A stretch of 64,000 nucleotides of DNA from Comamonas fluminis (GTDB lineage: Bacteria; Pseudomonadota; Gammaproteobacteria; Burkholderiales; Burkholderiaceae_C), in contig NZ_CP066783.1 in assembly GCF_019186805.1 (NCBI RefSeq), forward strand, positions 372,001-436,000. Reading direction: 5' to 3'. Position 1 is the stretch's first letter, and each line of letters opens with the position of its first letter. This document shows positions 15,496 through 26,632 of this stretch, one piece after another. Both the position numbers and the translations under genes were made by a program. The notes below the pieces were generated by a model. That model made no database searches. It had not been told where the DNA came from and saw nothing but the letters and a program-made list of their open reading frames with translations.

Positions 15496-15774
15496 ATGAG
15501 TAAGCCTAAATATCCAGACGAATTCAAGATCGAAGCCATCAAGCAGATCACACAACGAGGCCACAAGGTCGCTGACGTGTCACAGCGCCTTGGCGTTAGT
15601 CAACATAGCCTGTATCAGTGGCTGAAGACGCATTCAGGGCCTCCCGCAGAGCGACAAGCTCAACTTACGCAGACAGAAGAGTTGCGCAGACTAAAGTCCG
15701 AGCTCAAGCGTGTGACCGAGGAGCGTGACATCCTAAAAAAGGCCGCAGCGTACTTTGCCAAGCAGCTCGGGTGA
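15496..15774 (+). CDS. IS3 OrfA (transposase DNA-binding subunit)
   Basis: 92 residues. An N-terminal helix-turn-helix (YPDEFKIEAIKQITQRGHKVADVSQRLGVS) is followed by a leucine-rich coiled coil (TEELRRLKSELKRVTEERDILKKAAAYFA). AGGAGGTGCC precedes the ATG. The heptamer A-AAA-AAG at 15735-15741 is in the zero frame (CTA AAA AAG), the standard site for -1 frameshifting that yields the OrfAB transposase. OrfA alone usually regulates transposition. Confidence 0.9.
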   Translation: MSKPKYPDEFKIEAIKQITQRGHKVADVSQRLGVSQHSLYQWLKTHSGPPAERQAQLTQTEELRRLKSELKRVTEERDILKKAAAYFAKQLG

Positions 15775-16646
15775 AGTACGCATTTATTCAGAAACATGAG
15801 CACGAATACAGCATTCGTAGCATGTGCAAAGTCATGGTGGTACATCCCAGCGGGTATTACGCTTGGAAAGCTGAACCCGTCAGCCCACGGGCTCGGGATG
15901 ATCTGCGACTGCAAGGTTTGCTCAAACAAGCCTGGCTTGAAAGTGGTGGTGTGTACGGCTACCGCAAGCTCACACTGGACATGCGGGATCTGGGAGAGCG
16001 CTGCGGTAAACACCGCGTGGCCCGTTTGCTCAAGCTCCAAGGGCTGCGTTCGCAAACGGGATACCGGCGCCGCCCTGGGATGCGCGGAGGCAAGCCCGCC
16101 ATAGTTGCCCCTAACCACCTGCAGCGCCGCTTCGCTGTGGATGAGCCCAATCAATCGTGGGTGACCGACATCACGTACATCCGCACTCACGAGGGATGGC
16201 TGTACCTGGCAGTGGTGGTTGATCTGTTCTCCCGTCTGGTCGTGGGCTGGTCCATGGGCAGCCGCATCGATACCGACTTGGTACTCGATGCACTACTGAT
16301 GGCTCTGTGGCGTCGTCGACCTGATCAGGCGGTCATGGTGCATTCGGATCAGGGAAGTCAGTTCACCGGGCATGACTGGCAGGACTTCCTACGAGATCAC
16401 AACCTAGTCTCCAGCATGAGTCGCCGCGGTAACTGTCATGACAACGCAGTGGCCGAGAGCTTCTTCCAGTTGCTCAAGCGCGAGCGAATTCGTCGCCAGA
16501 TCTACACGTCGCGCGAGGACGCAAGGGCAGATATCTTCAACTACATCGAGATGTTCTACAACCCAAAAAGGCGTCACGGCACTGCAGGAGATATTTCTCC
16601 GATAGAGTTCGAGAAACGCCATTCCCAACGGCTTAAAAGTGTCTAG
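15771..16646 (+). CDS. IS3 OrfB (transposase catalytic part)
   Basis: 291 residues in the -1 frame relative to orfA, with a GTG overlapping the orfA end; the active protein is expected as an OrfAB fusion. The HTH_21-type segment (GVYGYRKLTLDMRDLG) is followed by the integrase core DDE: D in WVTDITYI, D in VHSDQGSQFTG and E in NAVAESFFQLLKRE. The C-terminus YNPKRRHGTAGDISPIEFE is intact. Reading frame is uninterrupted, so the element may be active. Confidence 0.92.
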   Translation: MKYAFIQKHEHEYSIRSMCKVMVVHPSGYYAWKAEPVSPRARDDLRLQGLLKQAWLESGGVYGYRKLTLDMRDLGERCGKHRVARLLKLQGLRSQTGYRRRPGMRGGKPAIVAPNHLQRRFAVDEPNQSWVTDITYIRTHEGWLYLAVVVDLFSRLVVGWSMGSRIDTDLVLDALLMALWRRRPDQAVMVHSDQGSQFTGHDWQDFLRDHNLVSSMSRRGNCHDNAVAESFFQLLKRERIRRQIYTSREDARADIFNYIEMFYNPKRRHGTAGDISPIEFEKRHSQRLKSV

Positions 16647-16664
16647 GGAATCCGGGGCGATTCA

Positions 16665-17423
16665 GATTCCCGTATTTACACCATCAGTCAAAGGCGGTGC
16701 ACGCAAGCTTGGCGTGAGCAATGAGGCAGCCCTCAATGGCATCCTATTTGTGCTTCACACCGGCATTCCATGGGCAGACCTACCTCTTGCCTTGGGCTAC
16801 GGCAGCGGCATGACCTGCTGGCGACGTCTACGCGATTGGAGTGCGGCAGGCGTGTGGGAGCAACTTCACCAAGCCATGCTCGTGCGACTACGTGAGCACG
16901 ACCAGATTGATTGGAGCCGCGCCAGTATTGATGGCTCATCGGTGCCAAGCCCCCGGGGGGCCAGGAAACGGGCCCAAACCCCACCGACAGAGGCAAACTA
17001 GGCTCCAAACGTCATCTCGTTGTGGATGCTCGGGGCATTCCGTTGGCTGTGCTTGTCAGTGGTGCTAACAGACATGATTCCATGCTGTTCGAGCGCTGCA
17101 TGGATGCAATTCCTGCTATCAAAGGTTTGCAAGGCCGCCCTCGCAGGCGGCCTTACAAACTTCATGCAGACAAAGGCTATGACTACCGACGCTGCAGAGC
17201 ACATCTAAAGAAACGAGGGATCCTCAGCCGCATTGCAAGGCGAGGTGTCGAGAGCAGCGAGAAACTGGGTAAACATCGCTGGGTCGTGGAACGCACCCAC
17301 GGGTGGTTTGCAGGCTTTGGAAAGCTGCGAATCCGCTTCGAGAGGCGACTGGACATACATCGCGCCTTACTCAAATTGGCTGCAGCAATCATCTGCTCAC
17401 GCTTCGTGGATAGGTGGTGTTAG
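16665..17423 (+). pseudogene. IS5-family (IS427-like) transposase, 5' truncated, frameshifted
   Basis: Two overlapping frames make up one DDE transposase. Frame 1 reads from 16667 (IPVFTPSVKGGARKLG) through GILFVLHTGIPWADLP and IDWSRASIDGSSVPSPRG. Frame 2 continues GPNPTDRGKLGSKRHLVVD, SGANRHDSMLFE, HADKGYDYRRCR and KHRWVVERTHGWFAGFGKLRIRFE to TAG at 17421. The switch (-1) lies at a run of six G near 16959; IS427-type elements normally use a programmed frameshift there. About 25-30 N-terminal codons and the left inverted repeat were removed by the IS3 junction at 16664. Confidence 0.85.
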
Positions 17424-17438
17424 GTTCTATGTTTCGCG

Positions 17439-18383
17439 TCAAGCAGTTTTCGGCAGCAATTGCTCGGGGTTGAACACCGTATTGCCTCGCCAAACAGCAA
17501 GGGCCACTCGAAGCAGCTTACGCCCCAAGATCACCATCGACTCTGTCGTTGAGAAGCCCTTAGCGCGAATATGCGCATAAAGCGGCTTGAGCGCTTTGCT
17601 GTGGCTGGCAGCGAATGCGGCCAGATACATCTGCCTGCGCAGCAAGGCTGGGCCTCGTTTGCTTAAACGCCTCCTCCCACGCTTTGTGCCAGAGTCATTG
17701 GCACGAGGGTCCAGCCCGCTATAGGCAACCAGTGCGTCCGAGTTGGCAAAGTGCAGGCGACTTAAAAGCTCTGTCAGCAGTGCACTGGTTTGTGGGCCAA
17801 TCCCTGTAATCGACTGCAGTCGCTGGCAGCCTTGGTGCATGGCGTCGTCACTGGAGATCAGGTGCACAACCTGCTCATCAATGGCCTGCAGCAGGGCTTT
17901 GAACGATTCCATCAAGTGCACCATCTGCGGCCCGGGTAAGTCAACCGCCTTGAGCGTCTGCTTCAAGGCTGCCTGGTGCGCGCTAAGCTGCGCACGTCGA
18001 GTCAGCAAGAGATGGAGCTGCTGCTGAACGGGTGTGCCAGGCTGCCAGGGATACAGGCTTTGAACATGCTCCTGCAGATAGCGCCGAATCACCACGCAGT
18101 CCAGAGCATCGCTTTTAGCCCTGGCGCCCAGTGCCTTGGCATAAAAGAACACATCCCGGGCATTGAGCACATACACATTCAGCCCTGCTTGCAAAGCCAG
18201 TTGTGCGAGCAGCAAGTGGTAGCGCCCTGTAGATTCCATGGCGACAGAGCAATCTTGGGGTAACGAGGCCAACCAGCGCATGATCGCAGATGTGTCATTG
18301 GTCACGCTCACGGCAGCTTGATCGCCAACGCTGATGACCAACTCCGCTTTGGAGACATCCACTCCGATAAAGGTCGTTTGCAT
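17439..18383 (-). CDS. IS110-family transposase (serine/DEDD recombinase)
   Basis: 314 residues from ATG 18383, with GGAGGTGCTGTT in front. The N-terminal RuvC-like domain carries GVDVSKAELVIS, VAMESTGRYHLLL and GARAKSDALDCVVIRRYL (DEDD residues). The C-terminal Tnp domain has LQSITGIGPQTSALLTE and YSGLDPRANDSGTKRGRRRLSKRGPALLRRQMYLAA, which includes the serine region. Length is normal for the family. It should act with a bridge RNA from the adjacent left end. The open frame upstream to 18431 (MEQAPRQ) is not needed. Confidence 0.92.
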   Translation of the reverse strand: MQTTFIGVDVSKAELVISVGDQAAVSVTNDTSAIMRWLASLPQDCSVAMESTGRYHLLLAQLALQAGLNVYVLNARDVFFYAKALGARAKSDALDCVVIRRYLQEHVQSLYPWQPGTPVQQQLHLLLTRRAQLSAHQAALKQTLKAVDLPGPQMVHLMESFKALLQAIDEQVVHLISSDDAMHQGCQRLQSITGIGPQTSALLTELLSRLHFANSDALVAYSGLDPRANDSGTKRGRRRLSKRGPALLRRQMYLAAFAASHSKALKPLYAHIRAKGFSTTESMVILGRKLLRVALAVWRGNTVFNPEQLLPKTA

Positions 18384-18411
18384 AACAGCACCTCCAACAA
18401 AGACAATGGCT

Positions 18412-18587
18412 TGTCGGGGTGCCTGTTCCACCTACGTGCGTTGGCTTGCCTTCAGATCGGCAGTCACGCAGCCTGATGGCTACGTGCTGCTCAGTTCCTT
18501 ATCGACGCTATGAGGTGGGGTGGGAGGGATCTAACTCAGTCGGTCTGCGCAAACAGCCGATAGCGACTCTTGTCCCTCACCCCGACA
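18412..18587 (-). ncRNA. Putative IS110 bridge RNA (copy 2)
   Basis: Mirror copy of the structured left end at 14446-14621. TGTCGGGGTG at 18412-18421 and CACCCCGACA at 18578-18587 form the same closing stem on the minus strand, and the inner hairpins are unchanged. This copy stands next to the intact transposase, so it would be the functional one. Confidence 0.5.
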
Positions 18588-18608
18588 CCGTAAACATACA
18601 AGCGGCTC

Positions 18609-19847
<1,239 letters not shown>

Positions 19848-19857
19848 TCAGTCCTGA

Positions 19858-19915
19858 TTTGATAGCTTTCAGCGCTTGTTAAATAAGGGCTTTAGGCCTG
19901 AAAGACTTGATTTTG
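19858..19915 (+). repeat. ATAGCTGC-AGCGC family repeat
   Basis: TTTGATAGCTTTCAGCGCTT followed by GTTAAATAAGGGC and a paired GGGCTTTAGGCCTGAAAG segment. It lies in the gap between the priA stop and the asparaginase start. Confidence 0.6.
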
Positions 19916-19922
19916 TAACGGC

Positions 19923-22103
<2,181 letters not shown>

Positions 22104-22192
22104 GCGTGGGGAAAGGGGCGAGGCGCTGGCAGCCAGCAGGAGGAGGCAATAGATCTATAGCAGATTTTGATGCTGCTGCAGGCTTTGCGGCT

Positions 22193-22538
22193 TGTGGATA
22201 ACTTTGTGGGGGAAATTTCCGCAGAGCGCTCATGAAGACTATCGGGGCCGCAGGGTTGTTTTGCTTTCTCTCAAAGCGAGAACTTGAAAATATAAATAAA
22301 ACAATAACTTATTTAAACTTTCTGGTGGCCTGTGGTGCATGGAAAGCTGGCTTTCACCCACAACCCTGCTTGTGCACATCTGTGCATAAATGAGCGGGAG
22401 GGGGCTGTCAAGGCCGAAGCTCCCTAGACCTAAATGTGTCTAAATTCTTTTGTAAAGACGATAACTCGCTAAGAAAATAGCGCTAATGCATGCTGTGGCC
22501 TTGCTTTGCAAGCACTCATGCCTTGTTTTTGTGGATAA
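22193..22538. other. AT-rich region with three DnaA-box-like sites
   Basis: TGTGGATAA at 22193-22201 and 22530-22538 are perfect complements of the TTATCCACA DnaA box, and TGTGCATAA at 22381-22389 fits the relaxed TTATNCACA form. All three point the same way. Between the first two sites lies a strongly AT-rich run (22286-22321, including AAAATATAAATAAAACAATA). The whole 22104-22751 gap between priA and hemE has no gene. It could be a replication origin-like or DnaA-titrating locus; which, if either, is not known. Confidence 0.5.
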
Positions 22539-22653
22539 CTTGCAGCGAGTTTTCCTGCGGCGGAAAAAATAAAAAAATCGTGAAAGTTTGTCTGAGCCTC
22601 TGAAATCTGTGATTTCAGAAAAATATCAAAATAAATCAATGGTTTGAATGAAT

Positions 22654-22687
22654 TTGCGCGACATCTGCAGCCGCAAATGTCGCGCAA
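22654..22687. promoter_or_regulatory. Perfect 11-bp inverted repeat
   Basis: TTGCGCGACAT (22654-22664) and ATGTCGCGCAA (22677-22687) are perfect complements around a 12-base spacer. There is no T-run, so it is more likely a protein site or structural element than a terminator. Confidence 0.5.
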
Positions 22688-22706
22688 TAACCATTTCTGA
22701 GTCTTG

Positions 22707-22739
22707 GGTTAAATCAAGGGTAAACCCTTGAATTTAACC
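22707..22739 (-). terminator. Hairpin downstream of hemE
   Basis: GGTTAAATCAAGGGT (22707-22721) pairs with ACCCTTGAATTTAACC (22724-22739) with one bulged base and a 2-base loop, 12 bp after the hemE stop. A T-tract is lacking on the minus strand, so it may stabilise or end the hemE mRNA by another route. Confidence 0.45.
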
Positions 22740-22751
22740 TCAAAGAAGGTC

Positions 22752-23861
22752 TCAGGCGCGCAGCTTGCGCGAGTGGCTGTGCACGGCTTCCACCAGTGCG
22801 GCCACATGCTCGGGCGGGGTGAACTGGCTGATGCCGTGGCCCAGGTTGAAGATGTGGGTGGGGCCGGTGGTGGTCTTGTCGGTGTGGGGCTTGCCAAAGC
22901 TGTCCAGCACGGCGCGGGCCTGTGCGGCCACTTGTTCAGGCTGGGCAAACAGCACATTGGGGTCGATATTGCCTTGCAGCGCCTTGCCGGGGCCGCCGAC
23001 TTCACCGCCCACAATGGCGCGGGCTTTGCCCAGGTTGGCCGTCCAGTCCAGACCCAGCACTTCGCAGTCCAGCGCATTCATGTCCTGCAGCCAGATGCCG
23101 CCGCCCTTGGTGAACACGATACGGGGCACATCGGTGCCATCCACGCCGGTGCGTTTGAGCTGGGCCAGCACGCGCTTGGTGTAGGCCAGGCTGAACTGCT
23201 GGAACATGCCGTCGGCCAGTACGCCGCCCCAGCTGTCAAAAATCATCACGGCCTGTGCGCCAGCGTCGATCTGGGCGTTCAGATAGGCGGCCACGCTGTC
23301 GGCGTTGACTTCCAGAATGCGGTGCATCAGGTCGGGGCGCGAGTACATCAGCGACTTGACGGTGCGGTAGTCGTCGCTGCCCTTGCCTTCGGTCATGTAG
23401 CAGGCCAGCGTCCAGGGGCTGCCCGAGAAGCCGATCAGCGGCACGCGGCCATTGAGCGCCTTGCGGATGCTGGTGACGGCATCGAACACATAGCGCAGCT
23501 TGTCCATATCGGGCACAGCCAGCGCAGCCACGGCGGCTTCATCGCGCACGACCTTGGCAAAACGGGGGCCTTCGCCTTCGGCAAACGACAGGCCCAGACC
23601 CATGGCATCCGGCACGGTCAGGATGTCGCTGAACAGAATGGCGGCGTCCAGCGGAAAGCGCTCTAGCGGCTGCAGCGTCACTTCGGTGGCGTAGTCCACA
23701 TTCGTGGCCAGGCCCATGAAGCTGCCAGCCTTGGCGCGGGTGGCCTTGTACTCGGGCAGGTAACGGCCCGCCTGGCGCATCAGCCACAGGGGCGTGTAGT
23801 CAGTAGCCTGGCGACGGCATGCGCGCAGGAAGGTGTCATTGGTCAGGGGGGCGAAACTCAT
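22752..23861 (-). CDS. hemE: Uroporphyrinogen decarboxylase
   Basis: 369 residues from ATG 23861 ([18 protein letters not shown]); the open frame continues upstream but without a better start. Signatures are [15 protein letters not shown] near the N-terminus (substrate-binding Arg), [19 protein letters not shown], and [16 protein letters not shown]. It decarboxylates the four acetate side chains of uroporphyrinogen III to give coproporphyrinogen III in haem synthesis, in the cytoplasm. It is divergent from the paa operon with about 196 bp between start codons. Confidence 0.96.
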   Translation of the reverse strand: MSFAPLTNDTFLRACRRQATDYTPLWLMRQAGRYLPEYKATRAKAGSFMGLATNVDYATEVTLQPLERFPLDAAILFSDILTVPDAMGLGLSFAEGEGPRFAKVVRDEAAVAALAVPDMDKLRYVFDAVTSIRKALNGRVPLIGFSGSPWTLACYMTEGKGSDDYRTVKSLMYSRPDLMHRILEVNADSVAAYLNAQIDAGAQAVMIFDSWGGVLADGMFQQFSLAYTKRVLAQLKRTGVDGTDVPRIVFTKGGGIWLQDMNALDCEVLGLDWTANLGKARAIVGGEVGGPGKALQGNIDPNVLFAQPEQVAAQARAVLDSFGKPHTDKTTTGPTHIFNLGHGISQFTPPEHVAALVEAVHSHSRKLRA

Positions 23862-23998
23862 GCCTTGATTGTCGCCCACTCTGGCTTTTGTATTCAGCAC
23901 AATCCCGAGCAGCAATGCACACCTCTATGGCTTGATGTCGTGGCGAAGAACCCTCAAGGGTTTTCATGGGTGTAAGCACTCGCAGGGCAGGAATATTA

Positions 23999-24018
23999 TT
24001 TGCCGACCAATCGGTAAA
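23999..24018. promoter_or_regulatory. Palindromic operator candidate of the paa operon
   Basis: TTTGCCGACCAATCGGTAAA is a 20-bp palindrome matching at 14 positions, with mismatches only between the half sites and at one outer pair. It sits 40-59 bp upstream of the paaG start. CCGA-N4-TCGG spacing is of the TetR type, and a TetR gene closes the operon, so it is the likely PaaR site. Binding is inferred. Confidence 0.5.
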
Positions 24019-24057
24019 TTCTGTTTGTTCAGTCGTTCCCCTGTCACAGGAGTGAGC

Positions 24058-24858
24058 ATGTCCGAGCCCCTTGTTCTGGTCGATCATCGCGGTGCCATCT
24101 GCACCTTGACGTTGAACCGCCCGCAGGCCCTCAACAGCCTGACGCAGGCAATGCATGTGGAGCTGATGGCCGCCTTGCGTGCCGCTGCTGCAAATTCAGG
24201 AGTGCGCTGCGTTGTATTGATGGGCGCTGGACGCGGATTCTGTGCAGGACAGGATCTGGCCGATGAAGGCGCGGCCCCCGCTCCCGCGGGCCAGCCACCC
24301 ACCGATCTGAGTGTGCTGATCGAGCGCCACTACAAACCGCTGTGCCTGCAGCTGCGCAGCATGCCGGTGCCTGTCATTGCTGCGGTCAACGGCGTGGCGG
24401 CTGGCGCCGGTGCCAATCTGGCCCTGTGCTGCGATCTGGTGGTGGCAGCCGAGTCGGCCAACTTCATTCAGGCATTCACCAAAATTGGCTTGCTGCCCGA
24501 CAGCGGCGGCACCTGGCTGCTGCCGCGCCTCGTGGGCCGCCAGCGTGCGCTGGGCCTGGCCCTGCTGGGCGACAAGCTCTCGGCCCACGATGCCGAGGCC
24601 ATGGGCCTGATCTGGAAAGCGCTGCCGGATGCGGGCTTTCAGCTCTCGGTGGCGGATATGGCCGCCAAGCTGGCCGCCATGCCTGTTCAGGCATTGATTG
24701 CCACCCGCAGCGCCATTGATGCGGCCCAGCACCTGAGCTTTGAAGAGTCGCTGACGCTGGAAGCGCAGACGCAAAAGAAGCTGGGCTCGGCCCACGACTA
24801 TCTGGAAGGCGTTTCGGCCTTCATGACCAAGCGCGCCCCTGTGTTCAGCGACCGTTGA
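24058..24858 (+). CDS. paaG: 2-(1,2-epoxy-1,2-dihydrophenyl)acetyl-CoA isomerase (enoyl-CoA hydratase family)
   Basis: 266 residues from ATG 24058 with CAGGAGTGAGC in front. Crotonase motifs: LTLNRPQALNSLTQAM, GAGRGFCAGQDLADEG (about 65-80) and AAVNGVAAGAGANLALCCDLVVAAE (about 105-130), then FTKIGLLPDSGGTWLLPRLVG. FCAGQDL and the PDSGGTW segment are what I expect of PaaG, which converts the ring epoxide of phenylacetyl-CoA to the oxepin. It is first in the operon, followed 14 bp later by paaI. Another enoyl-CoA hydratase such as PaaF is the main alternative. Confidence 0.85.
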   Translation: MSEPLVLVDHRGAICTLTLNRPQALNSLTQAMHVELMAALRAAAANSGVRCVVLMGAGRGFCAGQDLADEGAAPAPAGQPPTDLSVLIERHYKPLCLQLRSMPVPVIAAVNGVAAGAGANLALCCDLVVAAESANFIQAFTKIGLLPDSGGTWLLPRLVGRQRALGLALLGDKLSAHDAEAMGLIWKALPDAGFQLSVADMAAKLAAMPVQALIATRSAIDAAQHLSFEESLTLEAQTQKKLGSAHDYLEGVSAFMTKRAPVFSDR

Positions 24859-24872
24859 AGGAAGGCCGACCC

Positions 24873-25307
24873 ATGACTCCTCAACAAACCGCAGAACTGG
24901 TGCGCGATGGCATGTTCGCCCGCGACCGCGCGGCGCAAAGCCTGGCCATGCGCATCACCCACATCGCGCCCGGCGAAGCCACGATAGAAATGGCTGTGCG
25001 GGGCGACATGCTCAACGGCTTTGACACCTGCCACGGCGGCTACATCACCACGCTGGGCGACACCGCGTTTGCCTATGCCTGCAACACGCGCAACGAGATG
25101 ACGGTGGCATCTGGTCTGGCGGTGGAATTTGTGGCCCCTGGCCGCCCCGGCGATGTGCTGGTGGCCGAAGCCAAAGAGCTTTCACAGGCCGGGCGCACAG
25201 GTGTTTACGACGTGACGATTCGCAATCAGCAAGGCCAGCTGATTGCGCTGTTTCGCGGCAAGTCCTATTCCATGAAGGGCAAGCCTACTGTGCCCCCACA
25301 GGCCTGA
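24873..25307 (+). CDS. paaI: Hydroxyphenylacetyl-CoA thioesterase PaaI
   Basis: 144 residues; ATG 24873 is preferred over an in-frame TTG at 24855. Hotdog-fold thioesterase with the motif LNGFDTCHGGYITTLGDTAFAYACN (about 50-72), where the Asn, the HGG and the Asp form the family's active site. PaaI hydrolyses stray hydroxyphenylacetyl-CoA and prevents CoA depletion. AAGGAAGG lies upstream. It sits between paaG and paaK, as in many paa operons. Confidence 0.9.
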   Translation: MTPQQTAELVRDGMFARDRAAQSLAMRITHIAPGEATIEMAVRGDMLNGFDTCHGGYITTLGDTAFAYACNTRNEMTVASGLAVEFVAPGRPGDVLVAEAKELSQAGRTGVYDVTIRNQQGQLIALFRGKSYSMKGKPTVPPQA

Positions 25308-25320
25308 AGAGGTAACCACC

Positions 25321-26619
25321 ATGAATGCCAGAACCCCTGCTGCGCTGGATGCGATCGAAACCGCCAGCCGTGATGAAATTGAAGCGCTGCAGCTGCAGCG
25401 CCTGCGCTGGACGGTGCAGCACGCCTATGACAACGTGCCGCATTACCGCAAAGCCTTTGACGCCAAAGGCGTGCACCCGTCGGACCTGAAAACGCTGGCT
25501 GATATTGCCAAGTTCCCCTTCACCACCAAGAAGGACTTGCGCGACAACTACCCGTTTGGTCTGTTTGCCGTACCGCGTGAGCAGATCACGCGCATCCATG
25601 CCTCCAGCGGCACCACGGGCAAGCCCACGGTGGTGGGCTACACCAAGAAAGACATCGACGTCTGGGCCGATCTGGTGGCGCGCTCCATTCGCGCTGCGGG
25701 CGGCAAGGCGGGCGACATGATTCATGTGGCCTATGGCTACGGTCTGTTCACCGGCGGGCTGGGTGCGCACTATGGGGCCGAGCGTGCGGGCTGCACCGTC
25801 ATCCCCATGTCGGGCGGGCAGACCGAAAAGCAGGTGCAGCTGATTACGGACTTCAAGCCCGACATCATCATGGTCACGCCCTCGTACATGCAGGTCATCA
25901 TCGAGGAAATGCAGCGCCAGGGCATGGACCCTGCGAAAAGTTCGCTGCGTATTGGCATCTTTGGCGCAGAGCCCTGGACTGAGGCCATGCGCCAGGAACT
26001 GCAGACCAAGGGCGGGCTGAGTGCGGTGGATATCTACGGCCTGTCTGAAGTGATGGGGCCGGGCGTGGCCAGCGAATGTGTGGAAACCCAGGATGGCCCG
26101 GTCATCTGGGAAGACCACTTTCTGGCCGAAATCATTGACCCGGACACGGGTGAAGTGCTGCCCGACGGAGCAGAGGGTGAACTGGTCTTCACCTCGCTTT
26201 CCAAAGAGGCCATGCCCATCATTCGCTACCGCACGCGAGACCTCACGCGGCTGCTGCCGCCCACGGCGCGGTCCTTTAGGCGCATGGGCAAGATCGTGGG
26301 CCGCTCGGACGACATGCTCATCATCCGCGGCGTCAATGTTTTCCCCACGCAGATTGAAGAGATCGTGCTGCAAAACGAGCAGCTCTCCGGTCAGTACCAG
26401 ATTGTGGTGACGCGCGACGGCAATATGGACCAGGTCGCAGTGCGCTGCGAGCTGCAGCCCGGCAGTGCCGGCGAAAAGCAGCAACTGGCCGAGTGGGTGC
26501 AGCAGCGCATCAAGACCATGATCGGCATCAGCACGGCGGTTGAAGTGCTGGGCAGTGATTCCATAGAGCGCACGCTGGTGGGCAAGGCCCGCCGCGTGAT
26601 TGACAAGCGTTCCCGTTAA
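25321..26619 (+). CDS. paaK: Phenylacetate-CoA ligase
   Basis: 432 residues, the usual length for PaaK, which lacks part of the C-terminal region of larger AMP-forming ligases. The adenylate motif [16 protein letters not shown] lies near residue 94, then [15 protein letters not shown] (about 240) and [12 protein letters not shown] (about 300), with [24 protein letters not shown] near 330. It makes phenylacetyl-CoA from phenylacetate, ATP and CoA, the entry step of this cluster. AGAGGTAACCACC precedes the ATG. Confidence 0.95.
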   Translation: MNARTPAALDAIETASRDEIEALQLQRLRWTVQHAYDNVPHYRKAFDAKGVHPSDLKTLADIAKFPFTTKKDLRDNYPFGLFAVPREQITRIHASSGTTGKPTVVGYTKKDIDVWADLVARSIRAAGGKAGDMIHVAYGYGLFTGGLGAHYGAERAGCTVIPMSGGQTEKQVQLITDFKPDIIMVTPSYMQVIIEEMQRQGMDPAKSSLRIGIFGAEPWTEAMRQELQTKGGLSAVDIYGLSEVMGPGVASECVETQDGPVIWEDHFLAEIIDPDTGEVLPDGAEGELVFTSLSKEAMPIIRYRTRDLTRLLPPTARSFRRMGKIVGRSDDMLIIRGVNVFPTQIEEIVLQNEQLSGQYQIVVTRDGNMDQVAVRCELQPGSAGEKQQLAEWVQQRIKTMIGISTAVEVLGSDSIERTLVGKARRVIDKRSR

Positions 26620-26632
26620 GGAGGGTTGCACC

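Larger units (their letters stand above)
15433..16664 (+). mobile_element. IS3-family insertion sequence, complete
   Basis: 1,232 bp bounded by imperfect inverted repeats: TGAATCGCCCCGGGTTTTCT on the left and, on the complement of the right end, TGAATCGCCCCGGATTCCCT, both continuing AGACACTT. It carries overlapping orfA and orfB with a slippery heptamer. The flanking bases are CAC before and GAT after, so there is no 3-bp target duplication. Its left flank is IS110 sequence and its right flank IS5-type sequence, which suggests that recombination between two IS3 copies removed the DNA between. Confidence 0.9.
17424..18604 (-). mobile_element. IS110-type element, copy 2 (apparently complete)
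   Basis: Inverted relative to copy 1. The left end is at 18604 (CGCTTGTATG on the minus strand), 5 bp beyond the asparaginase stop codon. The right end lies somewhere between the transposase stop at 17439 and the IS5 fragment; the boundary cannot be fixed. IS110 elements lack conventional terminal inverted repeats and usually make no target duplication. Both copies are preceded on the outside by AGAG followed by T or C, a possible shared target feature. Confidence 0.85.

Noticed and set aside
18384-18431. Longer IS110 transposase start (MEQAPRQAIVFVGG)
   Set aside because: The extra residues lie in the structured left end. ATG 18383 has GGAGGTG upstream and starts the conserved domain.
22104-22751. 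Calling the priA-hemE gap the chromosomal oriC
   Set aside because: Three boxes and AT-richness are suggestive, but dnaA, dnaN and skew data are not available. Reported only as a DnaA-box-rich region.
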